From Andreprevotia chitinilytica DSM 18519 (GTDB taxonomy: Bacteria > Pseudomonadota > Gammaproteobacteria > Burkholderiales > Chitinibacteraceae), in the NCBI RefSeq assembly GCF_000711875.1, contig NZ_JONM01000001.1:62001-126000 (forward strand): a stretch of DNA of 64,000 nt, in the 5' to 3' direction. Of this stretch, positions 8,566 to 18,497 are shown one piece after another; position 1 is the first letter of the stretch; every line of letters starts with the position of its first letter. Both the position numbers and the translations under genes were made by a program. The notes under the pieces were generated by a model, which saw only the letters and a list, made by a program, of their open reading frames with translations, searched no databases and was not told where the DNA came from.

Positions 8566-9309
8566 ATGCGCATCCTGATTTCCAACGACGACGGTTATCT
8601 CGCCCCTGGCATCGCCGCACTGGCCGCTGCGCTGGCTGAGCGGCATGACGTTGTTGTCTGCGCGCCGGAGCGTGATCGCAGCGGCTCCAGCAATTCACTC
8701 ACCCTTGATCGCCCACTCACGGTGCGTACTGCGCCAAGCGGTTTCCATTATGTGAATGGCACGCCCACCGATTGCGTGCATCTGGCGGCCACCGGTTTGC
8801 TGGAAACGCCGCCCGATATGGTCGTCTCCGGCATCAATCATGGTGCGAACATGGGCGATGACACCATCTATTCCGGCACCGTCGCCGCCGCCACCGAAGG
8901 TTATCTGCTCGGTATCCCTTCCTTGGCGCTATCCCTTGCCTCGCGCAATCCACAGCATTTCGCCACCGCTGGCCGTGTCGCTGCCGAGCTGGTCGAGCGG
9001 ATGGCGCGCGATCCAATCCGGGGCGCAGTCCTGCTTAACGTGAATGTGCCGGATCGTCCCTACGATGAGCTGGCCGGTTTTGAGGTGACGCGCTTGGGGC
9101 GCCGACATAAATCAGCCCCCGTGATCCGCAGCCAGAACCCGCGTGGCGAAACCATCTGGTGGGTCGGCCCGCCGGGCGTCGCTGCCGATGCGGGCGATGA
9201 AACGGATTTCAACGCCATCGCCAATGGCAAGGTGTCGGTGACGCCACTCTCGATCGATTTGACCGCCTATACGCAACGGGACTACATCGCATCATGGCTG
9301 CACGAATGA
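8566..9309 (+). CDS. surE: 5'/3'-nucleotidase SurE
   Basis: A 247-residue survival protein E. The N-terminal [12 protein letters not shown] is the metal-binding NDDG signature, and [20 protein letters not shown] is the second conserved block. SurE dephosphorylates nucleoside 5'- and 3'-monophosphates and is linked to stationary-phase survival. It begins the conserved surE-pcm-nlpD-rpoS cluster; its TGA stop overlaps the ATG of pcm. Length equals the usual family length. Confidence 0.96.
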   Translation: MRILISNDDGYLAPGIAALAAALAERHDVVVCAPERDRSGSSNSLTLDRPLTVRTAPSGFHYVNGTPTDCVHLAATGLLETPPDMVVSGINHGANMGDDTIYSGTVAAATEGYLLGIPSLALSLASRNPQHFATAGRVAAELVERMARDPIRGAVLLNVNVPDRPYDELAGFEVTRLGRRHKSAPVIRSQNPRGETIWWVGPPGVAADAGDETDFNAIANGKVSVTPLSIDLTAYTQRDYIASWLHE

Positions 9310-9965
9310 ATTTCTCTGAGCTGGGCGGCACCGGCATGACGTCGGCGCGTACCCGTGCACGCATGATCGACCGCTTGAAACAACAAGGCATCAGCGATGC
9401 GCGCGTGCTGGCCATCATGGGCGAAGTGCCAAGGCATGCCTTCGTGGACGAGGCCATCTCGCACAAGGCGTATGACGATACCGCGTTGCCGATCGGCTTC
9501 GGCCAGACGATTTCCCAACCTTATATCGTGGCCCGGATGACCGAAATCGCGCTCGGCGCGGCGCGGCACGACAAAGTGCTGGAAATCGGCACCGGCTGCG
9601 GCTACCAAACGACGCTGTTGGCCCAGTTCTTCAAAACCGTTTACAGCATTGAGCGCATCGGCGGCTTGTCTCGCGTTGCCCGTGAACGCCTATCCAAGCT
9701 GGGCGCCTACAATGCCCGGCTGCGGCATGCCGATGGCAGCAAGGGCTTGGCGGAGTCCGCCCCGTTCGATGTGATCATGCTGACTGCAGCTGCACCGATT
9801 CCCCCTGAAAATCTGCTCGATCAGCTGGCTGTCGGCGGCCGCCTGATTTTTCCGGTCGGCACTGATGAACAAGAATTACGCTTGATCGAGCGTCGGGAAG
9901 AAGGTCTGCTTGAAAGCCGGTTGGAAAAAGTTAAATTTGTTCCGCTGTTGCCAGGTTTGGCCTGA
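9306..9965 (+). CDS. pcm: Protein-L-isoaspartate O-methyltransferase
   Basis: A 219-residue class I SAM methyltransferase that repairs isoaspartyl residues in aged proteins. The SAM-binding stretch [17 protein letters not shown] and the family marker [19 protein letters not shown] are both present. The ATG at 9306 overlaps the surE stop as ATGA; an in-frame ATG lies 12 bases upstream inside surE, but the overlapping start is preferred. It is part of the stationary-phase cluster ending in rpoS. Confidence 0.95.
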   Translation: MNFSELGGTGMTSARTRARMIDRLKQQGISDARVLAIMGEVPRHAFVDEAISHKAYDDTALPIGFGQTISQPYIVARMTEIALGAARHDKVLEIGTGCGYQTTLLAQFFKTVYSIERIGGLSRVARERLSKLGAYNARLRHADGSKGLAESAPFDVIMLTAAAPIPPENLLDQLAVGGRLIFPVGTDEQELRLIERREEGLLESRLEKVKFVPLLPGLA

Positions 9966-9987
9966 CGCCGGATTGGAACTCGTACCT

Positions 9988-9993
9988 AGGAGA
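9988..9993 (+). promoter_or_regulatory. Ribosome-binding site fixing the nlpD GTG start
   Basis: AGGAGA lies six bases before the GTG at 10000. It selects this GTG over the upstream in-frame starts inside pcm and places the lipoprotein signal exactly at the N-terminus. Confidence 0.75.
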
Positions 9994-9999
9994 TGTTTT

Positions 10000-11019
10000 G
10001 TGAGTTGGCAACGCCTGATTGCGCCTGCTGTTCTACTGCTTGCCGCTTGCGCAAGCGAACCGCGCAAACCCGCGCCGATCGTGGATCGCACGCAAAGCGC
10101 CCCTGCCACCCAGTCGGCACCGATCGTCGATCGCAACAAGTCAGGCACCGCCACGGTCACGCCGCTAGGTACTGATCCACGTCCTGGCACCTACGTGGTC
10201 AAGAAGGGCGATACCTTGTACCGGATCGCGCTGGATCACGGCTTCAGCTATCGCGAGCTGGCGGCCTGGAACAACCTGAATGACGTCAACGACATCAAGG
10301 TGGATCAGGTACTGCGTTTGACGTCGCCGGACGGCGCTAGCGCGACTGCTGTTGAGACGAGGCCGCTCAAGACTGACGATTCAGCAGCAGTGCCTGCCGT
10401 CAGCCCCGCACCACAAGCGCCATTGCAATACCCGAAGGTAGTGAAACTGCCTTATAGCGCGCAAAATGCAAGCAGCGTTGCACGTTTATCTGACGGGCCG
10501 GACGTTGCGGCCAAACCACAAAACGACGCTAGTAAGCCGGTGAGTCGCCCCACACCCGCAGTCGCTTCGACTTCTGATGTAAAAAGTGCTAAAACCGATG
10601 AAAAATCAAGCACAAAGGCTGATTCGACCGCCACGGTTGACGATGCTGAGGTGAGTGATTGGGTGTCGCCAACGGTGGGTAAACCACTCAAGGCATTTAC
10701 CGAAGAAACCCGTGGCGTTGATATTCCGGGCAAAATGGGGCAGCCTGTTCTAGCGTCAGCAAATGGTAAGATCGTTTATGCTGGTGCAGGGCTTCGCGGT
10801 TACGGGAAGATGATCATCATCAAGCACAACAAGGAATTCCTGACCGCCTATGCGCATAACAATAAATTGCTGGTCAAGGAAGGAGACAGCGTCAAAAAGG
10901 GCGAAAAGATCGCAGAGATGGGCAATACCGACACCGACCAGGTCAAGCTGCACTTTGAAATCCGCAGATTTGGCAAACCGGTCGATCCTGCTAAATTCAT
11001 TCCGTTAGAAAAACCATGA
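10000..11019 (+). CDS. nlpD: NlpD-like murein hydrolase activator lipoprotein
   Basis: A 339-residue lipoprotein: the short hydrophobic N-terminus ends in the lipobox LLAAC. A LysM domain (about residues 62-108, starting near [13 protein letters not shown]) is followed by a low-complexity linker and a C-terminal LytM/M23 domain. The M23 metal ligands are degenerate: the usual HxxxD is replaced around RGVDIPG and the HxH reads KLHFE. That is expected for NlpD, which activates amidases rather than cutting murein itself. The stop overlaps the rpoS start; in relatives a main rpoS promoter lies within nlpD. Confidence 0.93.
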   Translation: MSWQRLIAPAVLLLAACASEPRKPAPIVDRTQSAPATQSAPIVDRNKSGTATVTPLGTDPRPGTYVVKKGDTLYRIALDHGFSYRELAAWNNLNDVNDIKVDQVLRLTSPDGASATAVETRPLKTDDSAAVPAVSPAPQAPLQYPKVVKLPYSAQNASSVARLSDGPDVAAKPQNDASKPVSRPTPAVASTSDVKSAKTDEKSSTKADSTATVDDAEVSDWVSPTVGKPLKAFTEETRGVDIPGKMGQPVLASANGKIVYAGAGLRGYGKMIIIKHNKEFLTAYAHNNKLLVKEGDSVKKGEKIAEMGNTDTDQVKLHFEIRRFGKPVDPAKFIPLEKP

Positions 11020-11990
11020 ACGATCAAATCGATATCCTGGAAGACGATACACCGCTCGATGACGAGGAACTCATCGACGATGCGGATGAAGAAAGCGAAG
11101 GCGAGGCGGAAGCCGAGTCACGCGGTACTGAGGAAGCAGAAACATCGTATGTCACCGAAAGCACCGGTGACGTCACACAGATTTACCTGAACGAGATCGG
11201 CCACAGCCCCTTGCTGACGCCAGATCAGGAAAGAGCGCTGGCGCGGCGCGTGGTGCAGGGCGATTTCGAAGCCCGGCAAAAGATGATCGAGCATAACTTG
11301 CGGCTCGTCGTGAACATTGCCAAGCACTACATCAACCGCGGCATGACGCTGCTTGATCTGATCGAGGAAGGCAATATCGGCCTGATGCACGCGCTGGAGA
11401 AATTCGATCCCGAGCGCGGGTTCCGTTTCTCGACGTATGCCACCTGGTGGATCCGCCAGAGCATCGAGCGCGCGATCATGAACCAGAGCCGCACGATCCG
11501 GCTGCCGGTGCATGTGATCAAGGAACTGAACGTCTACTTGCGGGCGCAACGCCATCTGGAAGCGCATCTCGGCCACGAGCCGACGCTGGAAGACATTGCC
11601 CATCTCGTGGGCAAGGATGTCGAAGACGTGCGCCGCATCATGGGCCTGAACGAACGGGTCGCATCACTCGATGCCCCGCTCGATATCGATCCGATGCTGA
11701 CCATTGGCGAATCCATCCCCGATGACCAGCACGACGGCCCGGAAACCATCCTGCAGAACGCCGAAATCGAGCGTTATGTGCGCGAATGGCTCAAGCAACT
11801 CAACGACAAGCAACGCATGGTGATCGAGCGCCGTTATGGCCTCAACGGCTATGAGGTCTGTACGCTGGAAGACCTTGCGGCCAATCTGAGCCTGACGCGC
11901 GAACGGGTGCGGCAGATCCAGATCGAGGCGCTGGAGCAATTGCGCCGCATCCTGCGTCGTTATGGCGTGTCACGCGATGTGATTTTCTGA
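11016..11990 (+). CDS. rpoS: RNA polymerase sigma factor RpoS
   Basis: A 324-residue sigma-70 family factor with regions 1.2 ([15 protein letters not shown]), 2 (the core-binding and -10 recognition block ending [15 protein letters not shown]), 3, and 4 ([20 protein letters not shown]). Its lack of a long region 1.1 and its place after nlpD identify it as the general-stress/stationary-phase sigma factor rather than RpoD. The acidic N-terminal 50 residues vary in the family. The ATG overlaps the nlpD stop. Confidence 0.96.
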   Translation: MNDQIDILEDDTPLDDEELIDDADEESEGEAEAESRGTEEAETSYVTESTGDVTQIYLNEIGHSPLLTPDQERALARRVVQGDFEARQKMIEHNLRLVVNIAKHYINRGMTLLDLIEEGNIGLMHALEKFDPERGFRFSTYATWWIRQSIERAIMNQSRTIRLPVHVIKELNVYLRAQRHLEAHLGHEPTLEDIAHLVGKDVEDVRRIMGLNERVASLDAPLDIDPMLTIGESIPDDQHDGPETILQNAEIERYVREWLKQLNDKQRMVIERRYGLNGYEVCTLEDLAANLSLTRERVRQIQIEALEQLRRILRRYGVSRDVIF

Positions 11991-12043
11991 GCGACAGCAG
12001 TGTGGTCTTGGATGCCCAGCTTTTTGGGTAAGCCGGACGAATG

Positions 12044-12075
12044 AAAAAAGCCGGTGCGCAAACACCGGCTTTTTC
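12044..12075. terminator. Bidirectional terminator between rpoS and dapD
   Basis: A 13-bp stem (AAAAAAGCCGGTG paired with CACCGGCTTTTTC, nearly perfect) with a six-base loop. It is flanked by A and T runs and so can end both the rpoS transcript and the converging dapC-dapD transcript. Confidence 0.88.
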
Positions 12076-12102
12076 ATGTGCGTTGCTTTGATCGCCGTTG
12101 GA

Positions 12103-12927
12103 TCAAATACCGCGCAACAGCTCGTTGATGCCAACCTTGCCACGGGTCTTTTCATCGACCTTCTTCACGATCACGGCGCAATACAGGCTGTAGGTGCCAT
12201 CGGCCGACGGCAGATTGCCGGAGACAACGACCGAGCCGGCCGGGATGCGACCATAGCTGACTTCGCCGGTTTCGCGATCATAGATCTTGGTCGATTGGCC
12301 GATGTAAACGCCCATCGAAATCACCGAGCCTTCTTCAACGATCACACCTTCCACCACTTCGGAGCGTGCGCCGATGAAGCAGTTGTCTTCGATGATGGTC
12401 GGGTTGGCCTGCAGCGGCTCGAGCACGCCGCCAATGCCCACGCCACCGGAGAGGTGCACGTTCTTGCCGATCTGCGCGCAGGAGCCGACGGTGGCCCAGG
12501 TATCGACCATGGTGCCTTCATCCACATATGCGCCGATGTTCACATAGGACGGCATCAGCACCACGTTCTTGCCGATATGCGCGCCTTTACGGGCGATGGC
12601 GTTCGGCACCACGCGGAAACCACCAGCGCGGAAGTCCGCCTCGGTGTAGCTGTCGAACTTGCTCGGCACCTTATCGAAATACTGGGTGGAGCCGCCCGGC
12701 ATCGGGGCGTTGTCATTGATGCGGAATGACAGCAGCACGGCTTTCTTCAGCCATTGATGTGTTTGCCAGGCGCCGCCGATTTTCTCGGCCACGCGCAGCT
12801 GGCCTTTGTCGAGGCCATTGATCACTTCGTTGATTGCATCGCGCAGTTCAGCCGAAACGTTGCCTGGATTAATGTCGGCGCGGTTTTCAAATGCGGTATC
12901 GATGATGGTTTGCAGTTGTGAACTCAT
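12103..12927 (-). CDS. dapD: 2,3,4,5-tetrahydropyridine-2,6-dicarboxylate N-succinyltransferase
   Basis: A 274-residue left-handed beta-helix acyltransferase of the lysine/meso-diaminopimelate pathway, succinylating tetrahydrodipicolinate with succinyl-CoA. Hexapeptide repeats run through the middle (for example [15 protein letters not shown]). The ATG at 12927 ([10 protein letters not shown]) gives exactly the E. coli length; longer open frame upstream runs into the dapC gap. It lies 34 bp downstream of dapC, so both succinylase-branch enzymes are probably in one operon. Confidence 0.96.
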   Translation of the reverse strand: MSSQLQTIIDTAFENRADINPGNVSAELRDAINEVINGLDKGQLRVAEKIGGAWQTHQWLKKAVLLSFRINDNAPMPGGSTQYFDKVPSKFDSYTEADFRAGGFRVVPNAIARKGAHIGKNVVLMPSYVNIGAYVDEGTMVDTWATVGSCAQIGKNVHLSGGVGIGGVLEPLQANPTIIEDNCFIGARSEVVEGVIVEEGSVISMGVYIGQSTKIYDRETGEVSYGRIPAGSVVVSGNLPSADGTYSLYCAVIVKKVDEKTRGKVGINELLRGI

Positions 12928-12961
12928 GGTCGTTCCTTGTCGTGATGCAATCAGCTTAGTT

Positions 12962-14170
12962 TTAGGAGGTATGGGTCTTGCAGAACTGAACAATGCGCTC
13001 GGCGGCGGTAACGCATTCCGCCAGCGGTGCAACGAGGGCAATGCGGATGTAACCGGCACCCGGATTGATGCCGTGCGCTTCGCGGGCGAGATAGGAGCCC
13101 GGCAGAACCGTCACATGCGCTTCGGCGAACAAACGGCGGGCGAATTCGGTATCGGAGCCATTCAATAACGATGGCGGAATCTTCGCCCACAGGTAGAACG
13201 AAGCATCCGGCAGGTCGACGTCGAGTACCGACTTGAGGACCGGCGTCACCGCCTCGAACTTGGCCGCGTACTGCAGCCGGTTGTCTTCGACATGCGTTTC
13301 GTCATCCCACGCCACGACGCTGGCCGCCTGCACGGGCGGGCTCATCGCGCAGCCGTGGTAGGTGCGGTATAGCAGAAATTTCTCGATGATCTTCGCGTCG
13401 CCGGCGACGAAACCAGAACGCAGGCCCGGCACGTTGGAACGTTTGGACAGGGACGAGAACACCACCAGTTGCTCGAAACCGCGGCCGAGCAATTTGGCGG
13501 CTTCCAGACCCCCCAGCGGTTTGACGCCGCTGAAATAGATTTCCGAATAGCACTCATCGCTGGCAATCACGAAGCCGTGGCGGTCGGATAGAGCGAACAA
13601 GGTCTTCCAGTCGTCCAGCGACGCGACCGCGCCGGTCGGGTTGCCCGGCGAGCAGACATAAACCAGCTGTGTGCGTGCCCAGATTGCATCCGGCACGCTG
13701 GCCCAGTCCGGCTGAAAGCGGTTGTCTGCGGTGCAATTGACGTAAAACGGTTCAGCGCCGGCCAGGAAGGCTGCGCCTTCATAGATTTGGTAGAACGGGT
13801 TTGGTGAAATCACGACCGGTGTCGCGTCGCCAGAGGTGTCGATCACTGTTTGCGCGAACGAGAACAATGCCTCGCGGCTGCCGTTGACGGGCACGGTTTC
13901 ACGAGCCGGATCGGCAGTGACGGCATAGCGGCGTTCGATCCAGGCGGCGATGCTGGTGCGCAGCGCATCCGAACCCAGTGTGGCTGGATAGGCGGCCAAG
14001 CCATCCAGATTGGCGACCAGTGCGTCTTTTACCCGCTGTGGCGTTGGATGCTTCGGCTCGCCGATCGACAGATTGACGTGCGGCAAGGCCGGGTTCTGGA
14101 TGATGCCGGCGAACAGCGTACGCAGTTTCTGGAACGGGTAGGGCTGAAGCAGATCAAGGCGCGGCGACAT
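12962..14170 (-). CDS. dapC: Succinyldiaminopimelate transaminase
   Basis: A 402-residue fold-type I aminotransferase. [15 protein letters not shown] contains the PLP-binding lysine, and [14 protein letters not shown] is the conserved substrate loop of the DapC group. It converts N-succinyl-2-amino-6-ketopimelate to N-succinyl-LL-diaminopimelate, the step after DapD, which is encoded just downstream. The ATG at 14170 ([13 protein letters not shown]) is chosen; a TTG nine bases upstream is the only alternative close by. Confidence 0.93.
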   Translation of the reverse strand: MSPRLDLLQPYPFQKLRTLFAGIIQNPALPHVNLSIGEPKHPTPQRVKDALVANLDGLAAYPATLGSDALRTSIAAWIERRYAVTADPARETVPVNGSREALFSFAQTVIDTSGDATPVVISPNPFYQIYEGAAFLAGAEPFYVNCTADNRFQPDWASVPDAIWARTQLVYVCSPGNPTGAVASLDDWKTLFALSDRHGFVIASDECYSEIYFSGVKPLGGLEAAKLLGRGFEQLVVFSSLSKRSNVPGLRSGFVAGDAKIIEKFLLYRTYHGCAMSPPVQAASVVAWDDETHVEDNRLQYAAKFEAVTPVLKSVLDVDLPDASFYLWAKIPPSLLNGSDTEFARRLFAEAHVTVLPGSYLAREAHGINPGAGYIRIALVAPLAECVTAAERIVQFCKTHTS

Positions 14171-14245
14171 AGGGGGCAAAGCCGATATACGGGAAAACGG
14201 CGATTATAGCCCGCACTGTCATGACCGCCTATTGCCGCTGACGCG

Positions 14246-14704
14246 TCACCGGCCAGCCATGCCTTGGCTCTTGATGCGCTCCGCCAGTTTGTCTGACCAG
14301 AGCTGCGCCAGCAGATCGCTGTGCTCGCCGTGCATGACCTTCAACAGTTCCTGGCGGGCAACGGCGCGTTCTATACGTTTCGCGACCAGATATTCCAGCA
14401 ATTCACCGAACAGCTGCCGGCGCGGATGGTCGGCGTCATCCGGCGCGCGCCGGTCGGCGAAGACATCCATGAGCGTTGATCCGCAAACGCAGTTCCGAAA
14501 GGCTTCGACAATGTATTCCCCGTTGTCGTCCTCGGATTGTTTCAAGCCGCTGCTGTCGCTGCTGATCGGCCGGGTTTCCTGCAGGAATGCTTCGGCGGTG
14601 GCATAGACACGGCCGCAGGTGCGGCATTCCTTTGGAAATGCACTGGCGGCCAATGCTTGCAGGCCGCCGAAGAAGTCATGCTCGCTGGAGGGCTCAAAGG
14701 TCAT
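14246..14704 (-). CDS. Conserved hypothetical protein with Cys pairs
   Basis: A 152-residue soluble protein that I cannot place in a named family. It has CRTCG near residue 28 and CVCGS near residue 70, a spacing that could bind a zinc ion, and a helical charged C-terminal half. The ATG at 14704 follows a GGAG ribosome site. It is the last gene of a minus-strand run with a response regulator, a CheC/CheX-like protein and a GGDEF cyclase, so a role in that signalling unit is plausible but unproven. Confidence 0.6.
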   Translation of the reverse strand: MTFEPSSEHDFFGGLQALAASAFPKECRTCGRVYATAEAFLQETRPISSDSSGLKQSEDDNGEYIVEAFRNCVCGSTLMDVFADRRAPDDADHPRRQLFGELLEYLVAKRIERAVARQELLKVMHGEHSDLLAQLWSDKLAERIKSQGMAGR

Positions 14705-14763
14705 GATGATTGCTCCATGAAGGGCGGGCACTCCACGAAATGCGTTGTCGTTGCCGGCCGGGA

Positions 14764-15729
14764 TCAGTCGGCAGTGCCGATCTGGTTACGGCCGCGCTGT
14801 TTGGCCAGGTACATGCCTAAATCAGCCGCCAGAATCAGCGTGCTCGCATCTTGCTGTTCTTCATCGCGCATGGCGGCCACGCCGATGCTGACGGTAACGA
14901 TGCCATGCGGGGATTCCGGATGTGGCAAGCGCAACTTCGCCACGGCTTCCAGCAGGTTCTGGCCAACCTGCATGCAGCCATCCAGGTCGGTATTCGGCAG
15001 CAGGGCCACGAATTCCTCGCCGCCATAGCGGGCGATCAGATCATCGGTGCGAGGGACGGCCGCCGCCAAGGTCTGCGCAACCAGACGCAGATTGATGTCG
15101 CCGACTTGATGCCCGAACCGGTCGTTATAGCGCTTGAAATGATCGATATCGATCAACAGGAGACCCAACGGGCGTTTGGCCCGCCCGGCCCGCCGCCATT
15201 CTTCCAGAAGTTGCTCGTCGAAGCGGCGGCGGTTGGCGACACCGGTCAGCCCATCGACATAAGAGTGGCGACGCAGCTCCTCGGCCCGCTCGACCAGCAA
15301 TTGTTCGCGCAGCACGGCGGCTGTGACGTCCTGAATCTGCAGCAGCACATAGCGCTGCCCGGCGGCATCGCTCAAGGGCAGAATCTGGATGGCTTGCTTG
15401 ATCCGGCTGGCCGGGCTGGCTTCCTGACCTTGCGCATAGAGATCGAACGGGGCGGGATTCAGTGATTGAGACAGGATCGCCGGTAGCCGGCGCTGCAAAG
15501 CTTGTTCGATGGCGTGCATCAGCCGGCCGTCGCTCAACGCCGGAAAGGTGTCGGCGAAGCGCTGGCCCAGTATCTGGTCGGCGGGGCGGCCGCTGGTGCG
15601 GGCCAGCCAACTGTTCCAGACGACGATGTGCTGGCTGGCATCGAGCAACATTACGCCCAATTGCAGCGCATCCAGCAGCTTGTACAGGAGCTCCTGGTCC
15701 AGCGCGGTGTCACTCAAGGCCAGTTTCAT
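14764..15729 (-). CDS. Diguanylate cyclase with N-terminal PAS domain
   Basis: A 321-residue predicted cytoplasmic protein. Residues about 15-120 form a PAS-like sensor (LQLGVMLLDASQHIVVWNSW); residues 155-310 are a GGDEF domain with an intact GGEEF active site, so it should make cyclic di-GMP from two GTP. The ATG at 15729 overlaps the end of the CheC-like gene; a GTG at 15744 is possible. No inhibitory RxxD motif was checked in detail. It forms an operon with the response regulator and phosphatase upstream. Confidence 0.88.
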   Translation of the reverse strand: MKLALSDTALDQELLYKLLDALQLGVMLLDASQHIVVWNSWLARTSGRPADQILGQRFADTFPALSDGRLMHAIEQALQRRLPAILSQSLNPAPFDLYAQGQEASPASRIKQAIQILPLSDAAGQRYVLLQIQDVTAAVLREQLLVERAEELRRHSYVDGLTGVANRRRFDEQLLEEWRRAGRAKRPLGLLLIDIDHFKRYNDRFGHQVGDINLRLVAQTLAAAVPRTDDLIARYGGEEFVALLPNTDLDGCMQVGQNLLEAVAKLRLPHPESPHGIVTVSIGVAAMRDEEQQDASTLILAADLGMYLAKQRGRNQIGTAD

Positions 15730-16348
15730 GGCCGCTGGCCCCACCGTTCAGTTCTGCGAGAAAGTGATCGATGCCGGCGCGCAGGTCATGCAGCGAGGGC
15801 AGGTTCATCAGAAAAGCCACGTAGCCTTCCACGCTCCGTTCGGCGAGGGTGAAGCGGACATGCAGGAACAGTACCGGCTCGTTGCGGTGCTCCTCGCCAA
15901 TGACGTCTGCGCCGCTGCCAATCCGCAGGCAGGGCATGCCGGTGTCGAAATGCTGGGCAAAGAAATCCGATAAGGAGCAGAGGCAGGCGTTGAGGATGAT
16001 GTTGCCCACTTCGGTCAGCGCGTCTTGTTCGAGTTCGGTGAGTTGCGCCAGCGGTATCGTTTTGCCGATCATCAGGCGGACGATCTCAAGGCTGCTGTCT
16101 TCCGGAAAGATCAGCAGCGCTTCGCCGGAAAAGGTGCCGGAAAACCGCTGGCAAACGCTGGAGACGCGCTGGTTGCCAATGTTGTCGAAGATGTCGGCGG
16201 CTTCCGTGCCATTCATGAAACGCACCGCCGGCACGGAAAGCGTGACTTCTTCGTTGACCATCTTGCTCATGACCGAAGCGGCCTGACCGACGCTGATGTT
16301 GAAAAGCTCCGTCAGCGCGTCCTGCTGCAGGTCCGTCAGTTCAAGCAT
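15710..16348 (-). CDS. CheC/CheX-family chemotaxis phosphatase-like protein
   Basis: A 212-residue protein with two CheC-like half repeats: DALTELFNISVGQAAS near residue 9 and EVGNIILNACLCSLS near residue 110. In CheC/CheX/FliY these helices carry an E...N pair that helps hydrolyse phospho-aspartate on CheY. Here DALTELFN and DALTEVGN keep Glu and Asn. It overlaps both the response regulator upstream (8 bases) and the GGDEF gene downstream, so it is likely the phosphatase of that regulator. Confidence 0.82.
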   Translation of the reverse strand: MLELTDLQQDALTELFNISVGQAASVMSKMVNEEVTLSVPAVRFMNGTEAADIFDNIGNQRVSSVCQRFSGTFSGEALLIFPEDSSLEIVRLMIGKTIPLAQLTELEQDALTEVGNIILNACLCSLSDFFAQHFDTGMPCLRIGSGADVIGEEHRNEPVLFLHVRFTLAERSVEGYVAFLMNLPSLHDLRAGIDHFLAELNGGASGHETGLE

Positions 16349-16712
16349 CGCGCTCACCCAGCAGCGCCAGAATCCGGGTGGCGCTGTCCGGTGTAATGGG
16401 TTTTTCGACGAAATGCAGCCCCAGCTCGCTGGCTTTGGTACGGGTCGATTGCTGCACATTGGCCGTCAACACCACGATGGTCGCTGCGGGTTGCCGCTCC
16501 CGCAGCAAGGCCGCCGCATCCAGCCCGCTCATGCCCGGCATGTTGACATCCATGATCGCCAGATCGATTGTTTGTGCCTCGGCCACCCGCAGGGCTTCAT
16601 CCCCGCTGGCCGCTTCCAGGTAATGCCAATCCGGCTGGGTCTCTTTGGCGTAGGTCTGTAGCATCATCCTGGAAACACGACTGTCATCAACGATGAGCAC
16701 GGTAGTGGTCAA
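16341..16712 (-). CDS. CheY-like response regulator
   Basis: A 123-residue single receiver domain. The acidic pair is in VDDS, the phospho-acceptor Asp in IMDVNMPGMSG, and the conserved Thr and Lys are in VVLTANVQ and FVEKPI. There is no output domain, so it must act through protein contact, probably with the overlapping CheC-like protein or the cyclase. A good ribosome site (GAGGAGAAAG) precedes the ATG. No histidine kinase lies beside it. Confidence 0.92.
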   Translation of the reverse strand: MTTTVLIVDDSRVSRMMLQTYAKETQPDWHYLEAASGDEALRVAEAQTIDLAIMDVNMPGMSGLDAAALLRERQPAATIVVLTANVQQSTRTKASELGLHFVEKPITPDSATRILALLGERDA

Positions 16713-17109
16713 GGCTTTCTCCTCATATCTATGCGTAGTTATCAGCAGCGGATGTGGTTATCAGTATATGCACCAGTTTTGCGCCCTGCTGCAGAGCAAG
16801 ATGAGCGCTCGAAATGGCTGAAACCTGAGTGTTGATACGGGTTAGAACCAGTAGGTCGGGTGTGCTCCCCTACTGCCGGGGTGGTTCAATCATTCGGACT
16901 GAACGCACGCCGAATTGCGAGAGAATCACCCGTGGCGCGGAGCACGAAGTGAGGCACTGGACAGCCAATGGATTGCCAAGCTATGAATGCGCAGTTCGAG
17001 GCGCCCGCCATGACGAGGTCTGCGGAGTGAGTCCTTTCATCAAAAAATGGTTTTGATTTTTGACATTTCCAATGCGTGTTGAAATGCGCGGAATGGGTGG
17101 TTTAACGCA
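16713..17109. other. 397-bp gap with no supported gene
   Basis: This divergent gap separates the response regulator from the tyrosine phosphatase. It holds the ribosome site of the former and presumably both promoters. A 75-codon open frame at 16829-17056 resembles no known family and has no clear ribosome site. I see nothing else definite. Confidence 0.5.
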
Positions 17110-17601
17110 ATGAACGTAAAAGCAAAGTATTCGGTTTTATTTGTGTGCACAGGCAATATCTGCCGAAGTCCGACTGCTGACGGCGTATTGCGCAGCATGG
17201 TGGAAAGCGCCGGCTTGGCTGATCGTGTCGAGGTGGATTCCGCCGGTACGCACGATTACCACGTTGGCGAAGCGCCTGATCGCCGTGCGACTGCCCACGC
17301 TGCCAAACGGGGCTACGATCTTTCATATTTGCGGGCGCGGGAAGTCAAGCCGGCTGATTTTCGCCAGTTTGATCTGGTGCTGGCGATGGACAAAGGTCAT
17401 CAGCGCTTGCTCGAGCGTGCTTGCCCGCCCGCAGAGCGCCACAAGTTGCGGCTGTTTCTCGAGTTTGCCCGCCAGCATGCCGAGCGCGAGGTGCCGGACC
17501 CTTATTACGGTGGGCCGGAAGGGTTTGAACACGTGCTGGATCTGGTCGAGGATGGGTGTGAAGGCCTGCTCGAACACATTCGTGGTCGTCTGGAAGCTTG
17601 A
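17110..17601 (+). CDS. Low-molecular-weight protein tyrosine phosphatase
   Basis: A 163-residue enzyme with the P-loop VCTGNICRSP (C-x5-R-S nucleophile loop) at residues 12-21 and the general-acid motif DPYYGG near residue 133. The family removes phosphate from tyrosine residues; bacterial members often act on tyrosine kinases of polysaccharide export, but no kinase or polysaccharide gene is nearby. Length and motifs are normal. Its stop codon lies within the -35 region of the next promoter. Confidence 0.93.
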   Translation: MNVKAKYSVLFVCTGNICRSPTADGVLRSMVESAGLADRVEVDSAGTHDYHVGEAPDRRATAHAAKRGYDLSYLRAREVKPADFRQFDLVLAMDKGHQRLLERACPPAERHKLRLFLEFARQHAEREVPDPYYGGPEGFEHVLDLVEDGCEGLLEHIRGRLEA

Positions 17602-17626
17602 ACGGATTGGCCGCAGCGATTAGAAT
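17598..17626 (+). promoter_or_regulatory. Sigma-70-type promoter for the manganese riboswitch transcript
   Basis: TTGAAC and TAGAAT separated by 17 bp, with the predicted start near 17633, just before the riboswitch. Spacing and hexamers match the housekeeping consensus well. Confidence 0.7.
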
Positions 17627-17636
17627 CCGGCCGGTC

Positions 17637-17802
17637 TTCAGGGGAGTAGTCGCCCGCAACGCACAGCGGGAGCTGCATCAACAGACTTGAGGCCGGCGCA
17701 AGCCGGGTTCATGGTGCAGCTGGCGATTCGCAAGGAATCTGCTTGGCAAGACTTGAGGTCACCTCGCTGCGCCAATTGGGTGGGCCGCCGCGAGGCGGCC
17801 TC
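17637..17802 (+). ncRNA. yybP-ykoY (manganese) riboswitch
   Basis: The conserved GGGGAGTAGTCGCC start at 17641, the ATCAACAGACTTGAGG block, and the GGCAAGACTTGAGGTCACC block near 17745-17763 match the yybP-ykoY aptamer, which binds Mn2+. A GC-rich hairpin (GGCCGCC-GCGA-GGCGGCC, 17783-17800) follows immediately and is the likely expression platform, about 30 bases before the ATG of the transporter. Aptamers of this class commonly precede Mn2+ exporters. Confidence 0.9.
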
Positions 17803-17831
17803 TTGCATTTGCCCGCCCCCGGAGTTTTCCC

Positions 17832-18407
17832 ATGAGTTTCGATGCCTTTCTCGTATCCACCGGCGTAGTCGCGGTTGCCGAAATGGGCGACAAGACGCAA
17901 TTGCTGGCGCTGATGCTGGCGGCGCGTTTCCGTCAGCCACTACCTGTCGTCGCCGGCATCCTTGCCGCCACCATCCTGAATCACCTTGCTGCAGGCTGGG
18001 TCGGTACCTTGCTGGCTGGCATCATCACGCCGGAGTGGCTGCGCTGGATCGTCGGTATCAGTTTCCTTGCCACGGCCGTGTGGGCGCTCATTCCAGACAA
18101 GATGGAAGAGGGCGAAGCGGTGGTAAAACCCTATGGTGCCTTCCTTACAACCGCGATAGCCTTCTTCATCGCTGAACTGGGTGACAAGACCCAGATTGCG
18201 ACGGTGACGCTGGCGGTCAAATACTCGCCGCTATGGCAGGTGGTGCTGGGCACCACGACCGGCATGCTGATTGCCGATGTGCCAGCAGTCTGGTTGGGTA
18301 AATGGGTCGCCTCACATATGAATTGGCTGCGGGCGGTTCGTTTTGTCGCTGCCTTCGTATTCGCGGTGCTGGGCGTGATGGCCTTGCTGGGTATCGGTGC
18401 GCATTGA
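17832..18407 (+). CDS. GDT1/UPF0016 (TMEM165) family cation transporter, probable Mn2+ exporter
   Basis: A 191-residue membrane protein with the twofold repeated family motif: EMGDKTQLLAL near residue 17 and ELGDKTQIATV near residue 115, each at the start of a three-helix unit. Family members in bacteria (such as MneA of Vibrio) export manganese. The manganese riboswitch directly upstream strongly supports this substrate and predicts induction by high Mn2+. Length is typical. Confidence 0.92.
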   Translation: MSFDAFLVSTGVVAVAEMGDKTQLLALMLAARFRQPLPVVAGILAATILNHLAAGWVGTLLAGIITPEWLRWIVGISFLATAVWALIPDKMEEGEAVVKPYGAFLTTAIAFFIAELGDKTQIATVTLAVKYSPLWQVVLGTTTGMLIADVPAVWLGKWVASHMNWLRAVRFVAAFVFAVLGVMALLGIGAH

Positions 18408-18497
18408 GCCTTGCCTGCGCGCCAGATCAATCCAGTCATCGTCAGTGAATCCATCAGTCGATCAGATAGATACAAATCCAATCCGGGAAACAAGTAG

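Noticed and set aside
16829-17056. 75-codon open frame in the response regulator/phosphatase gap
   Set aside because: No ribosome site, no similarity, unusual composition.
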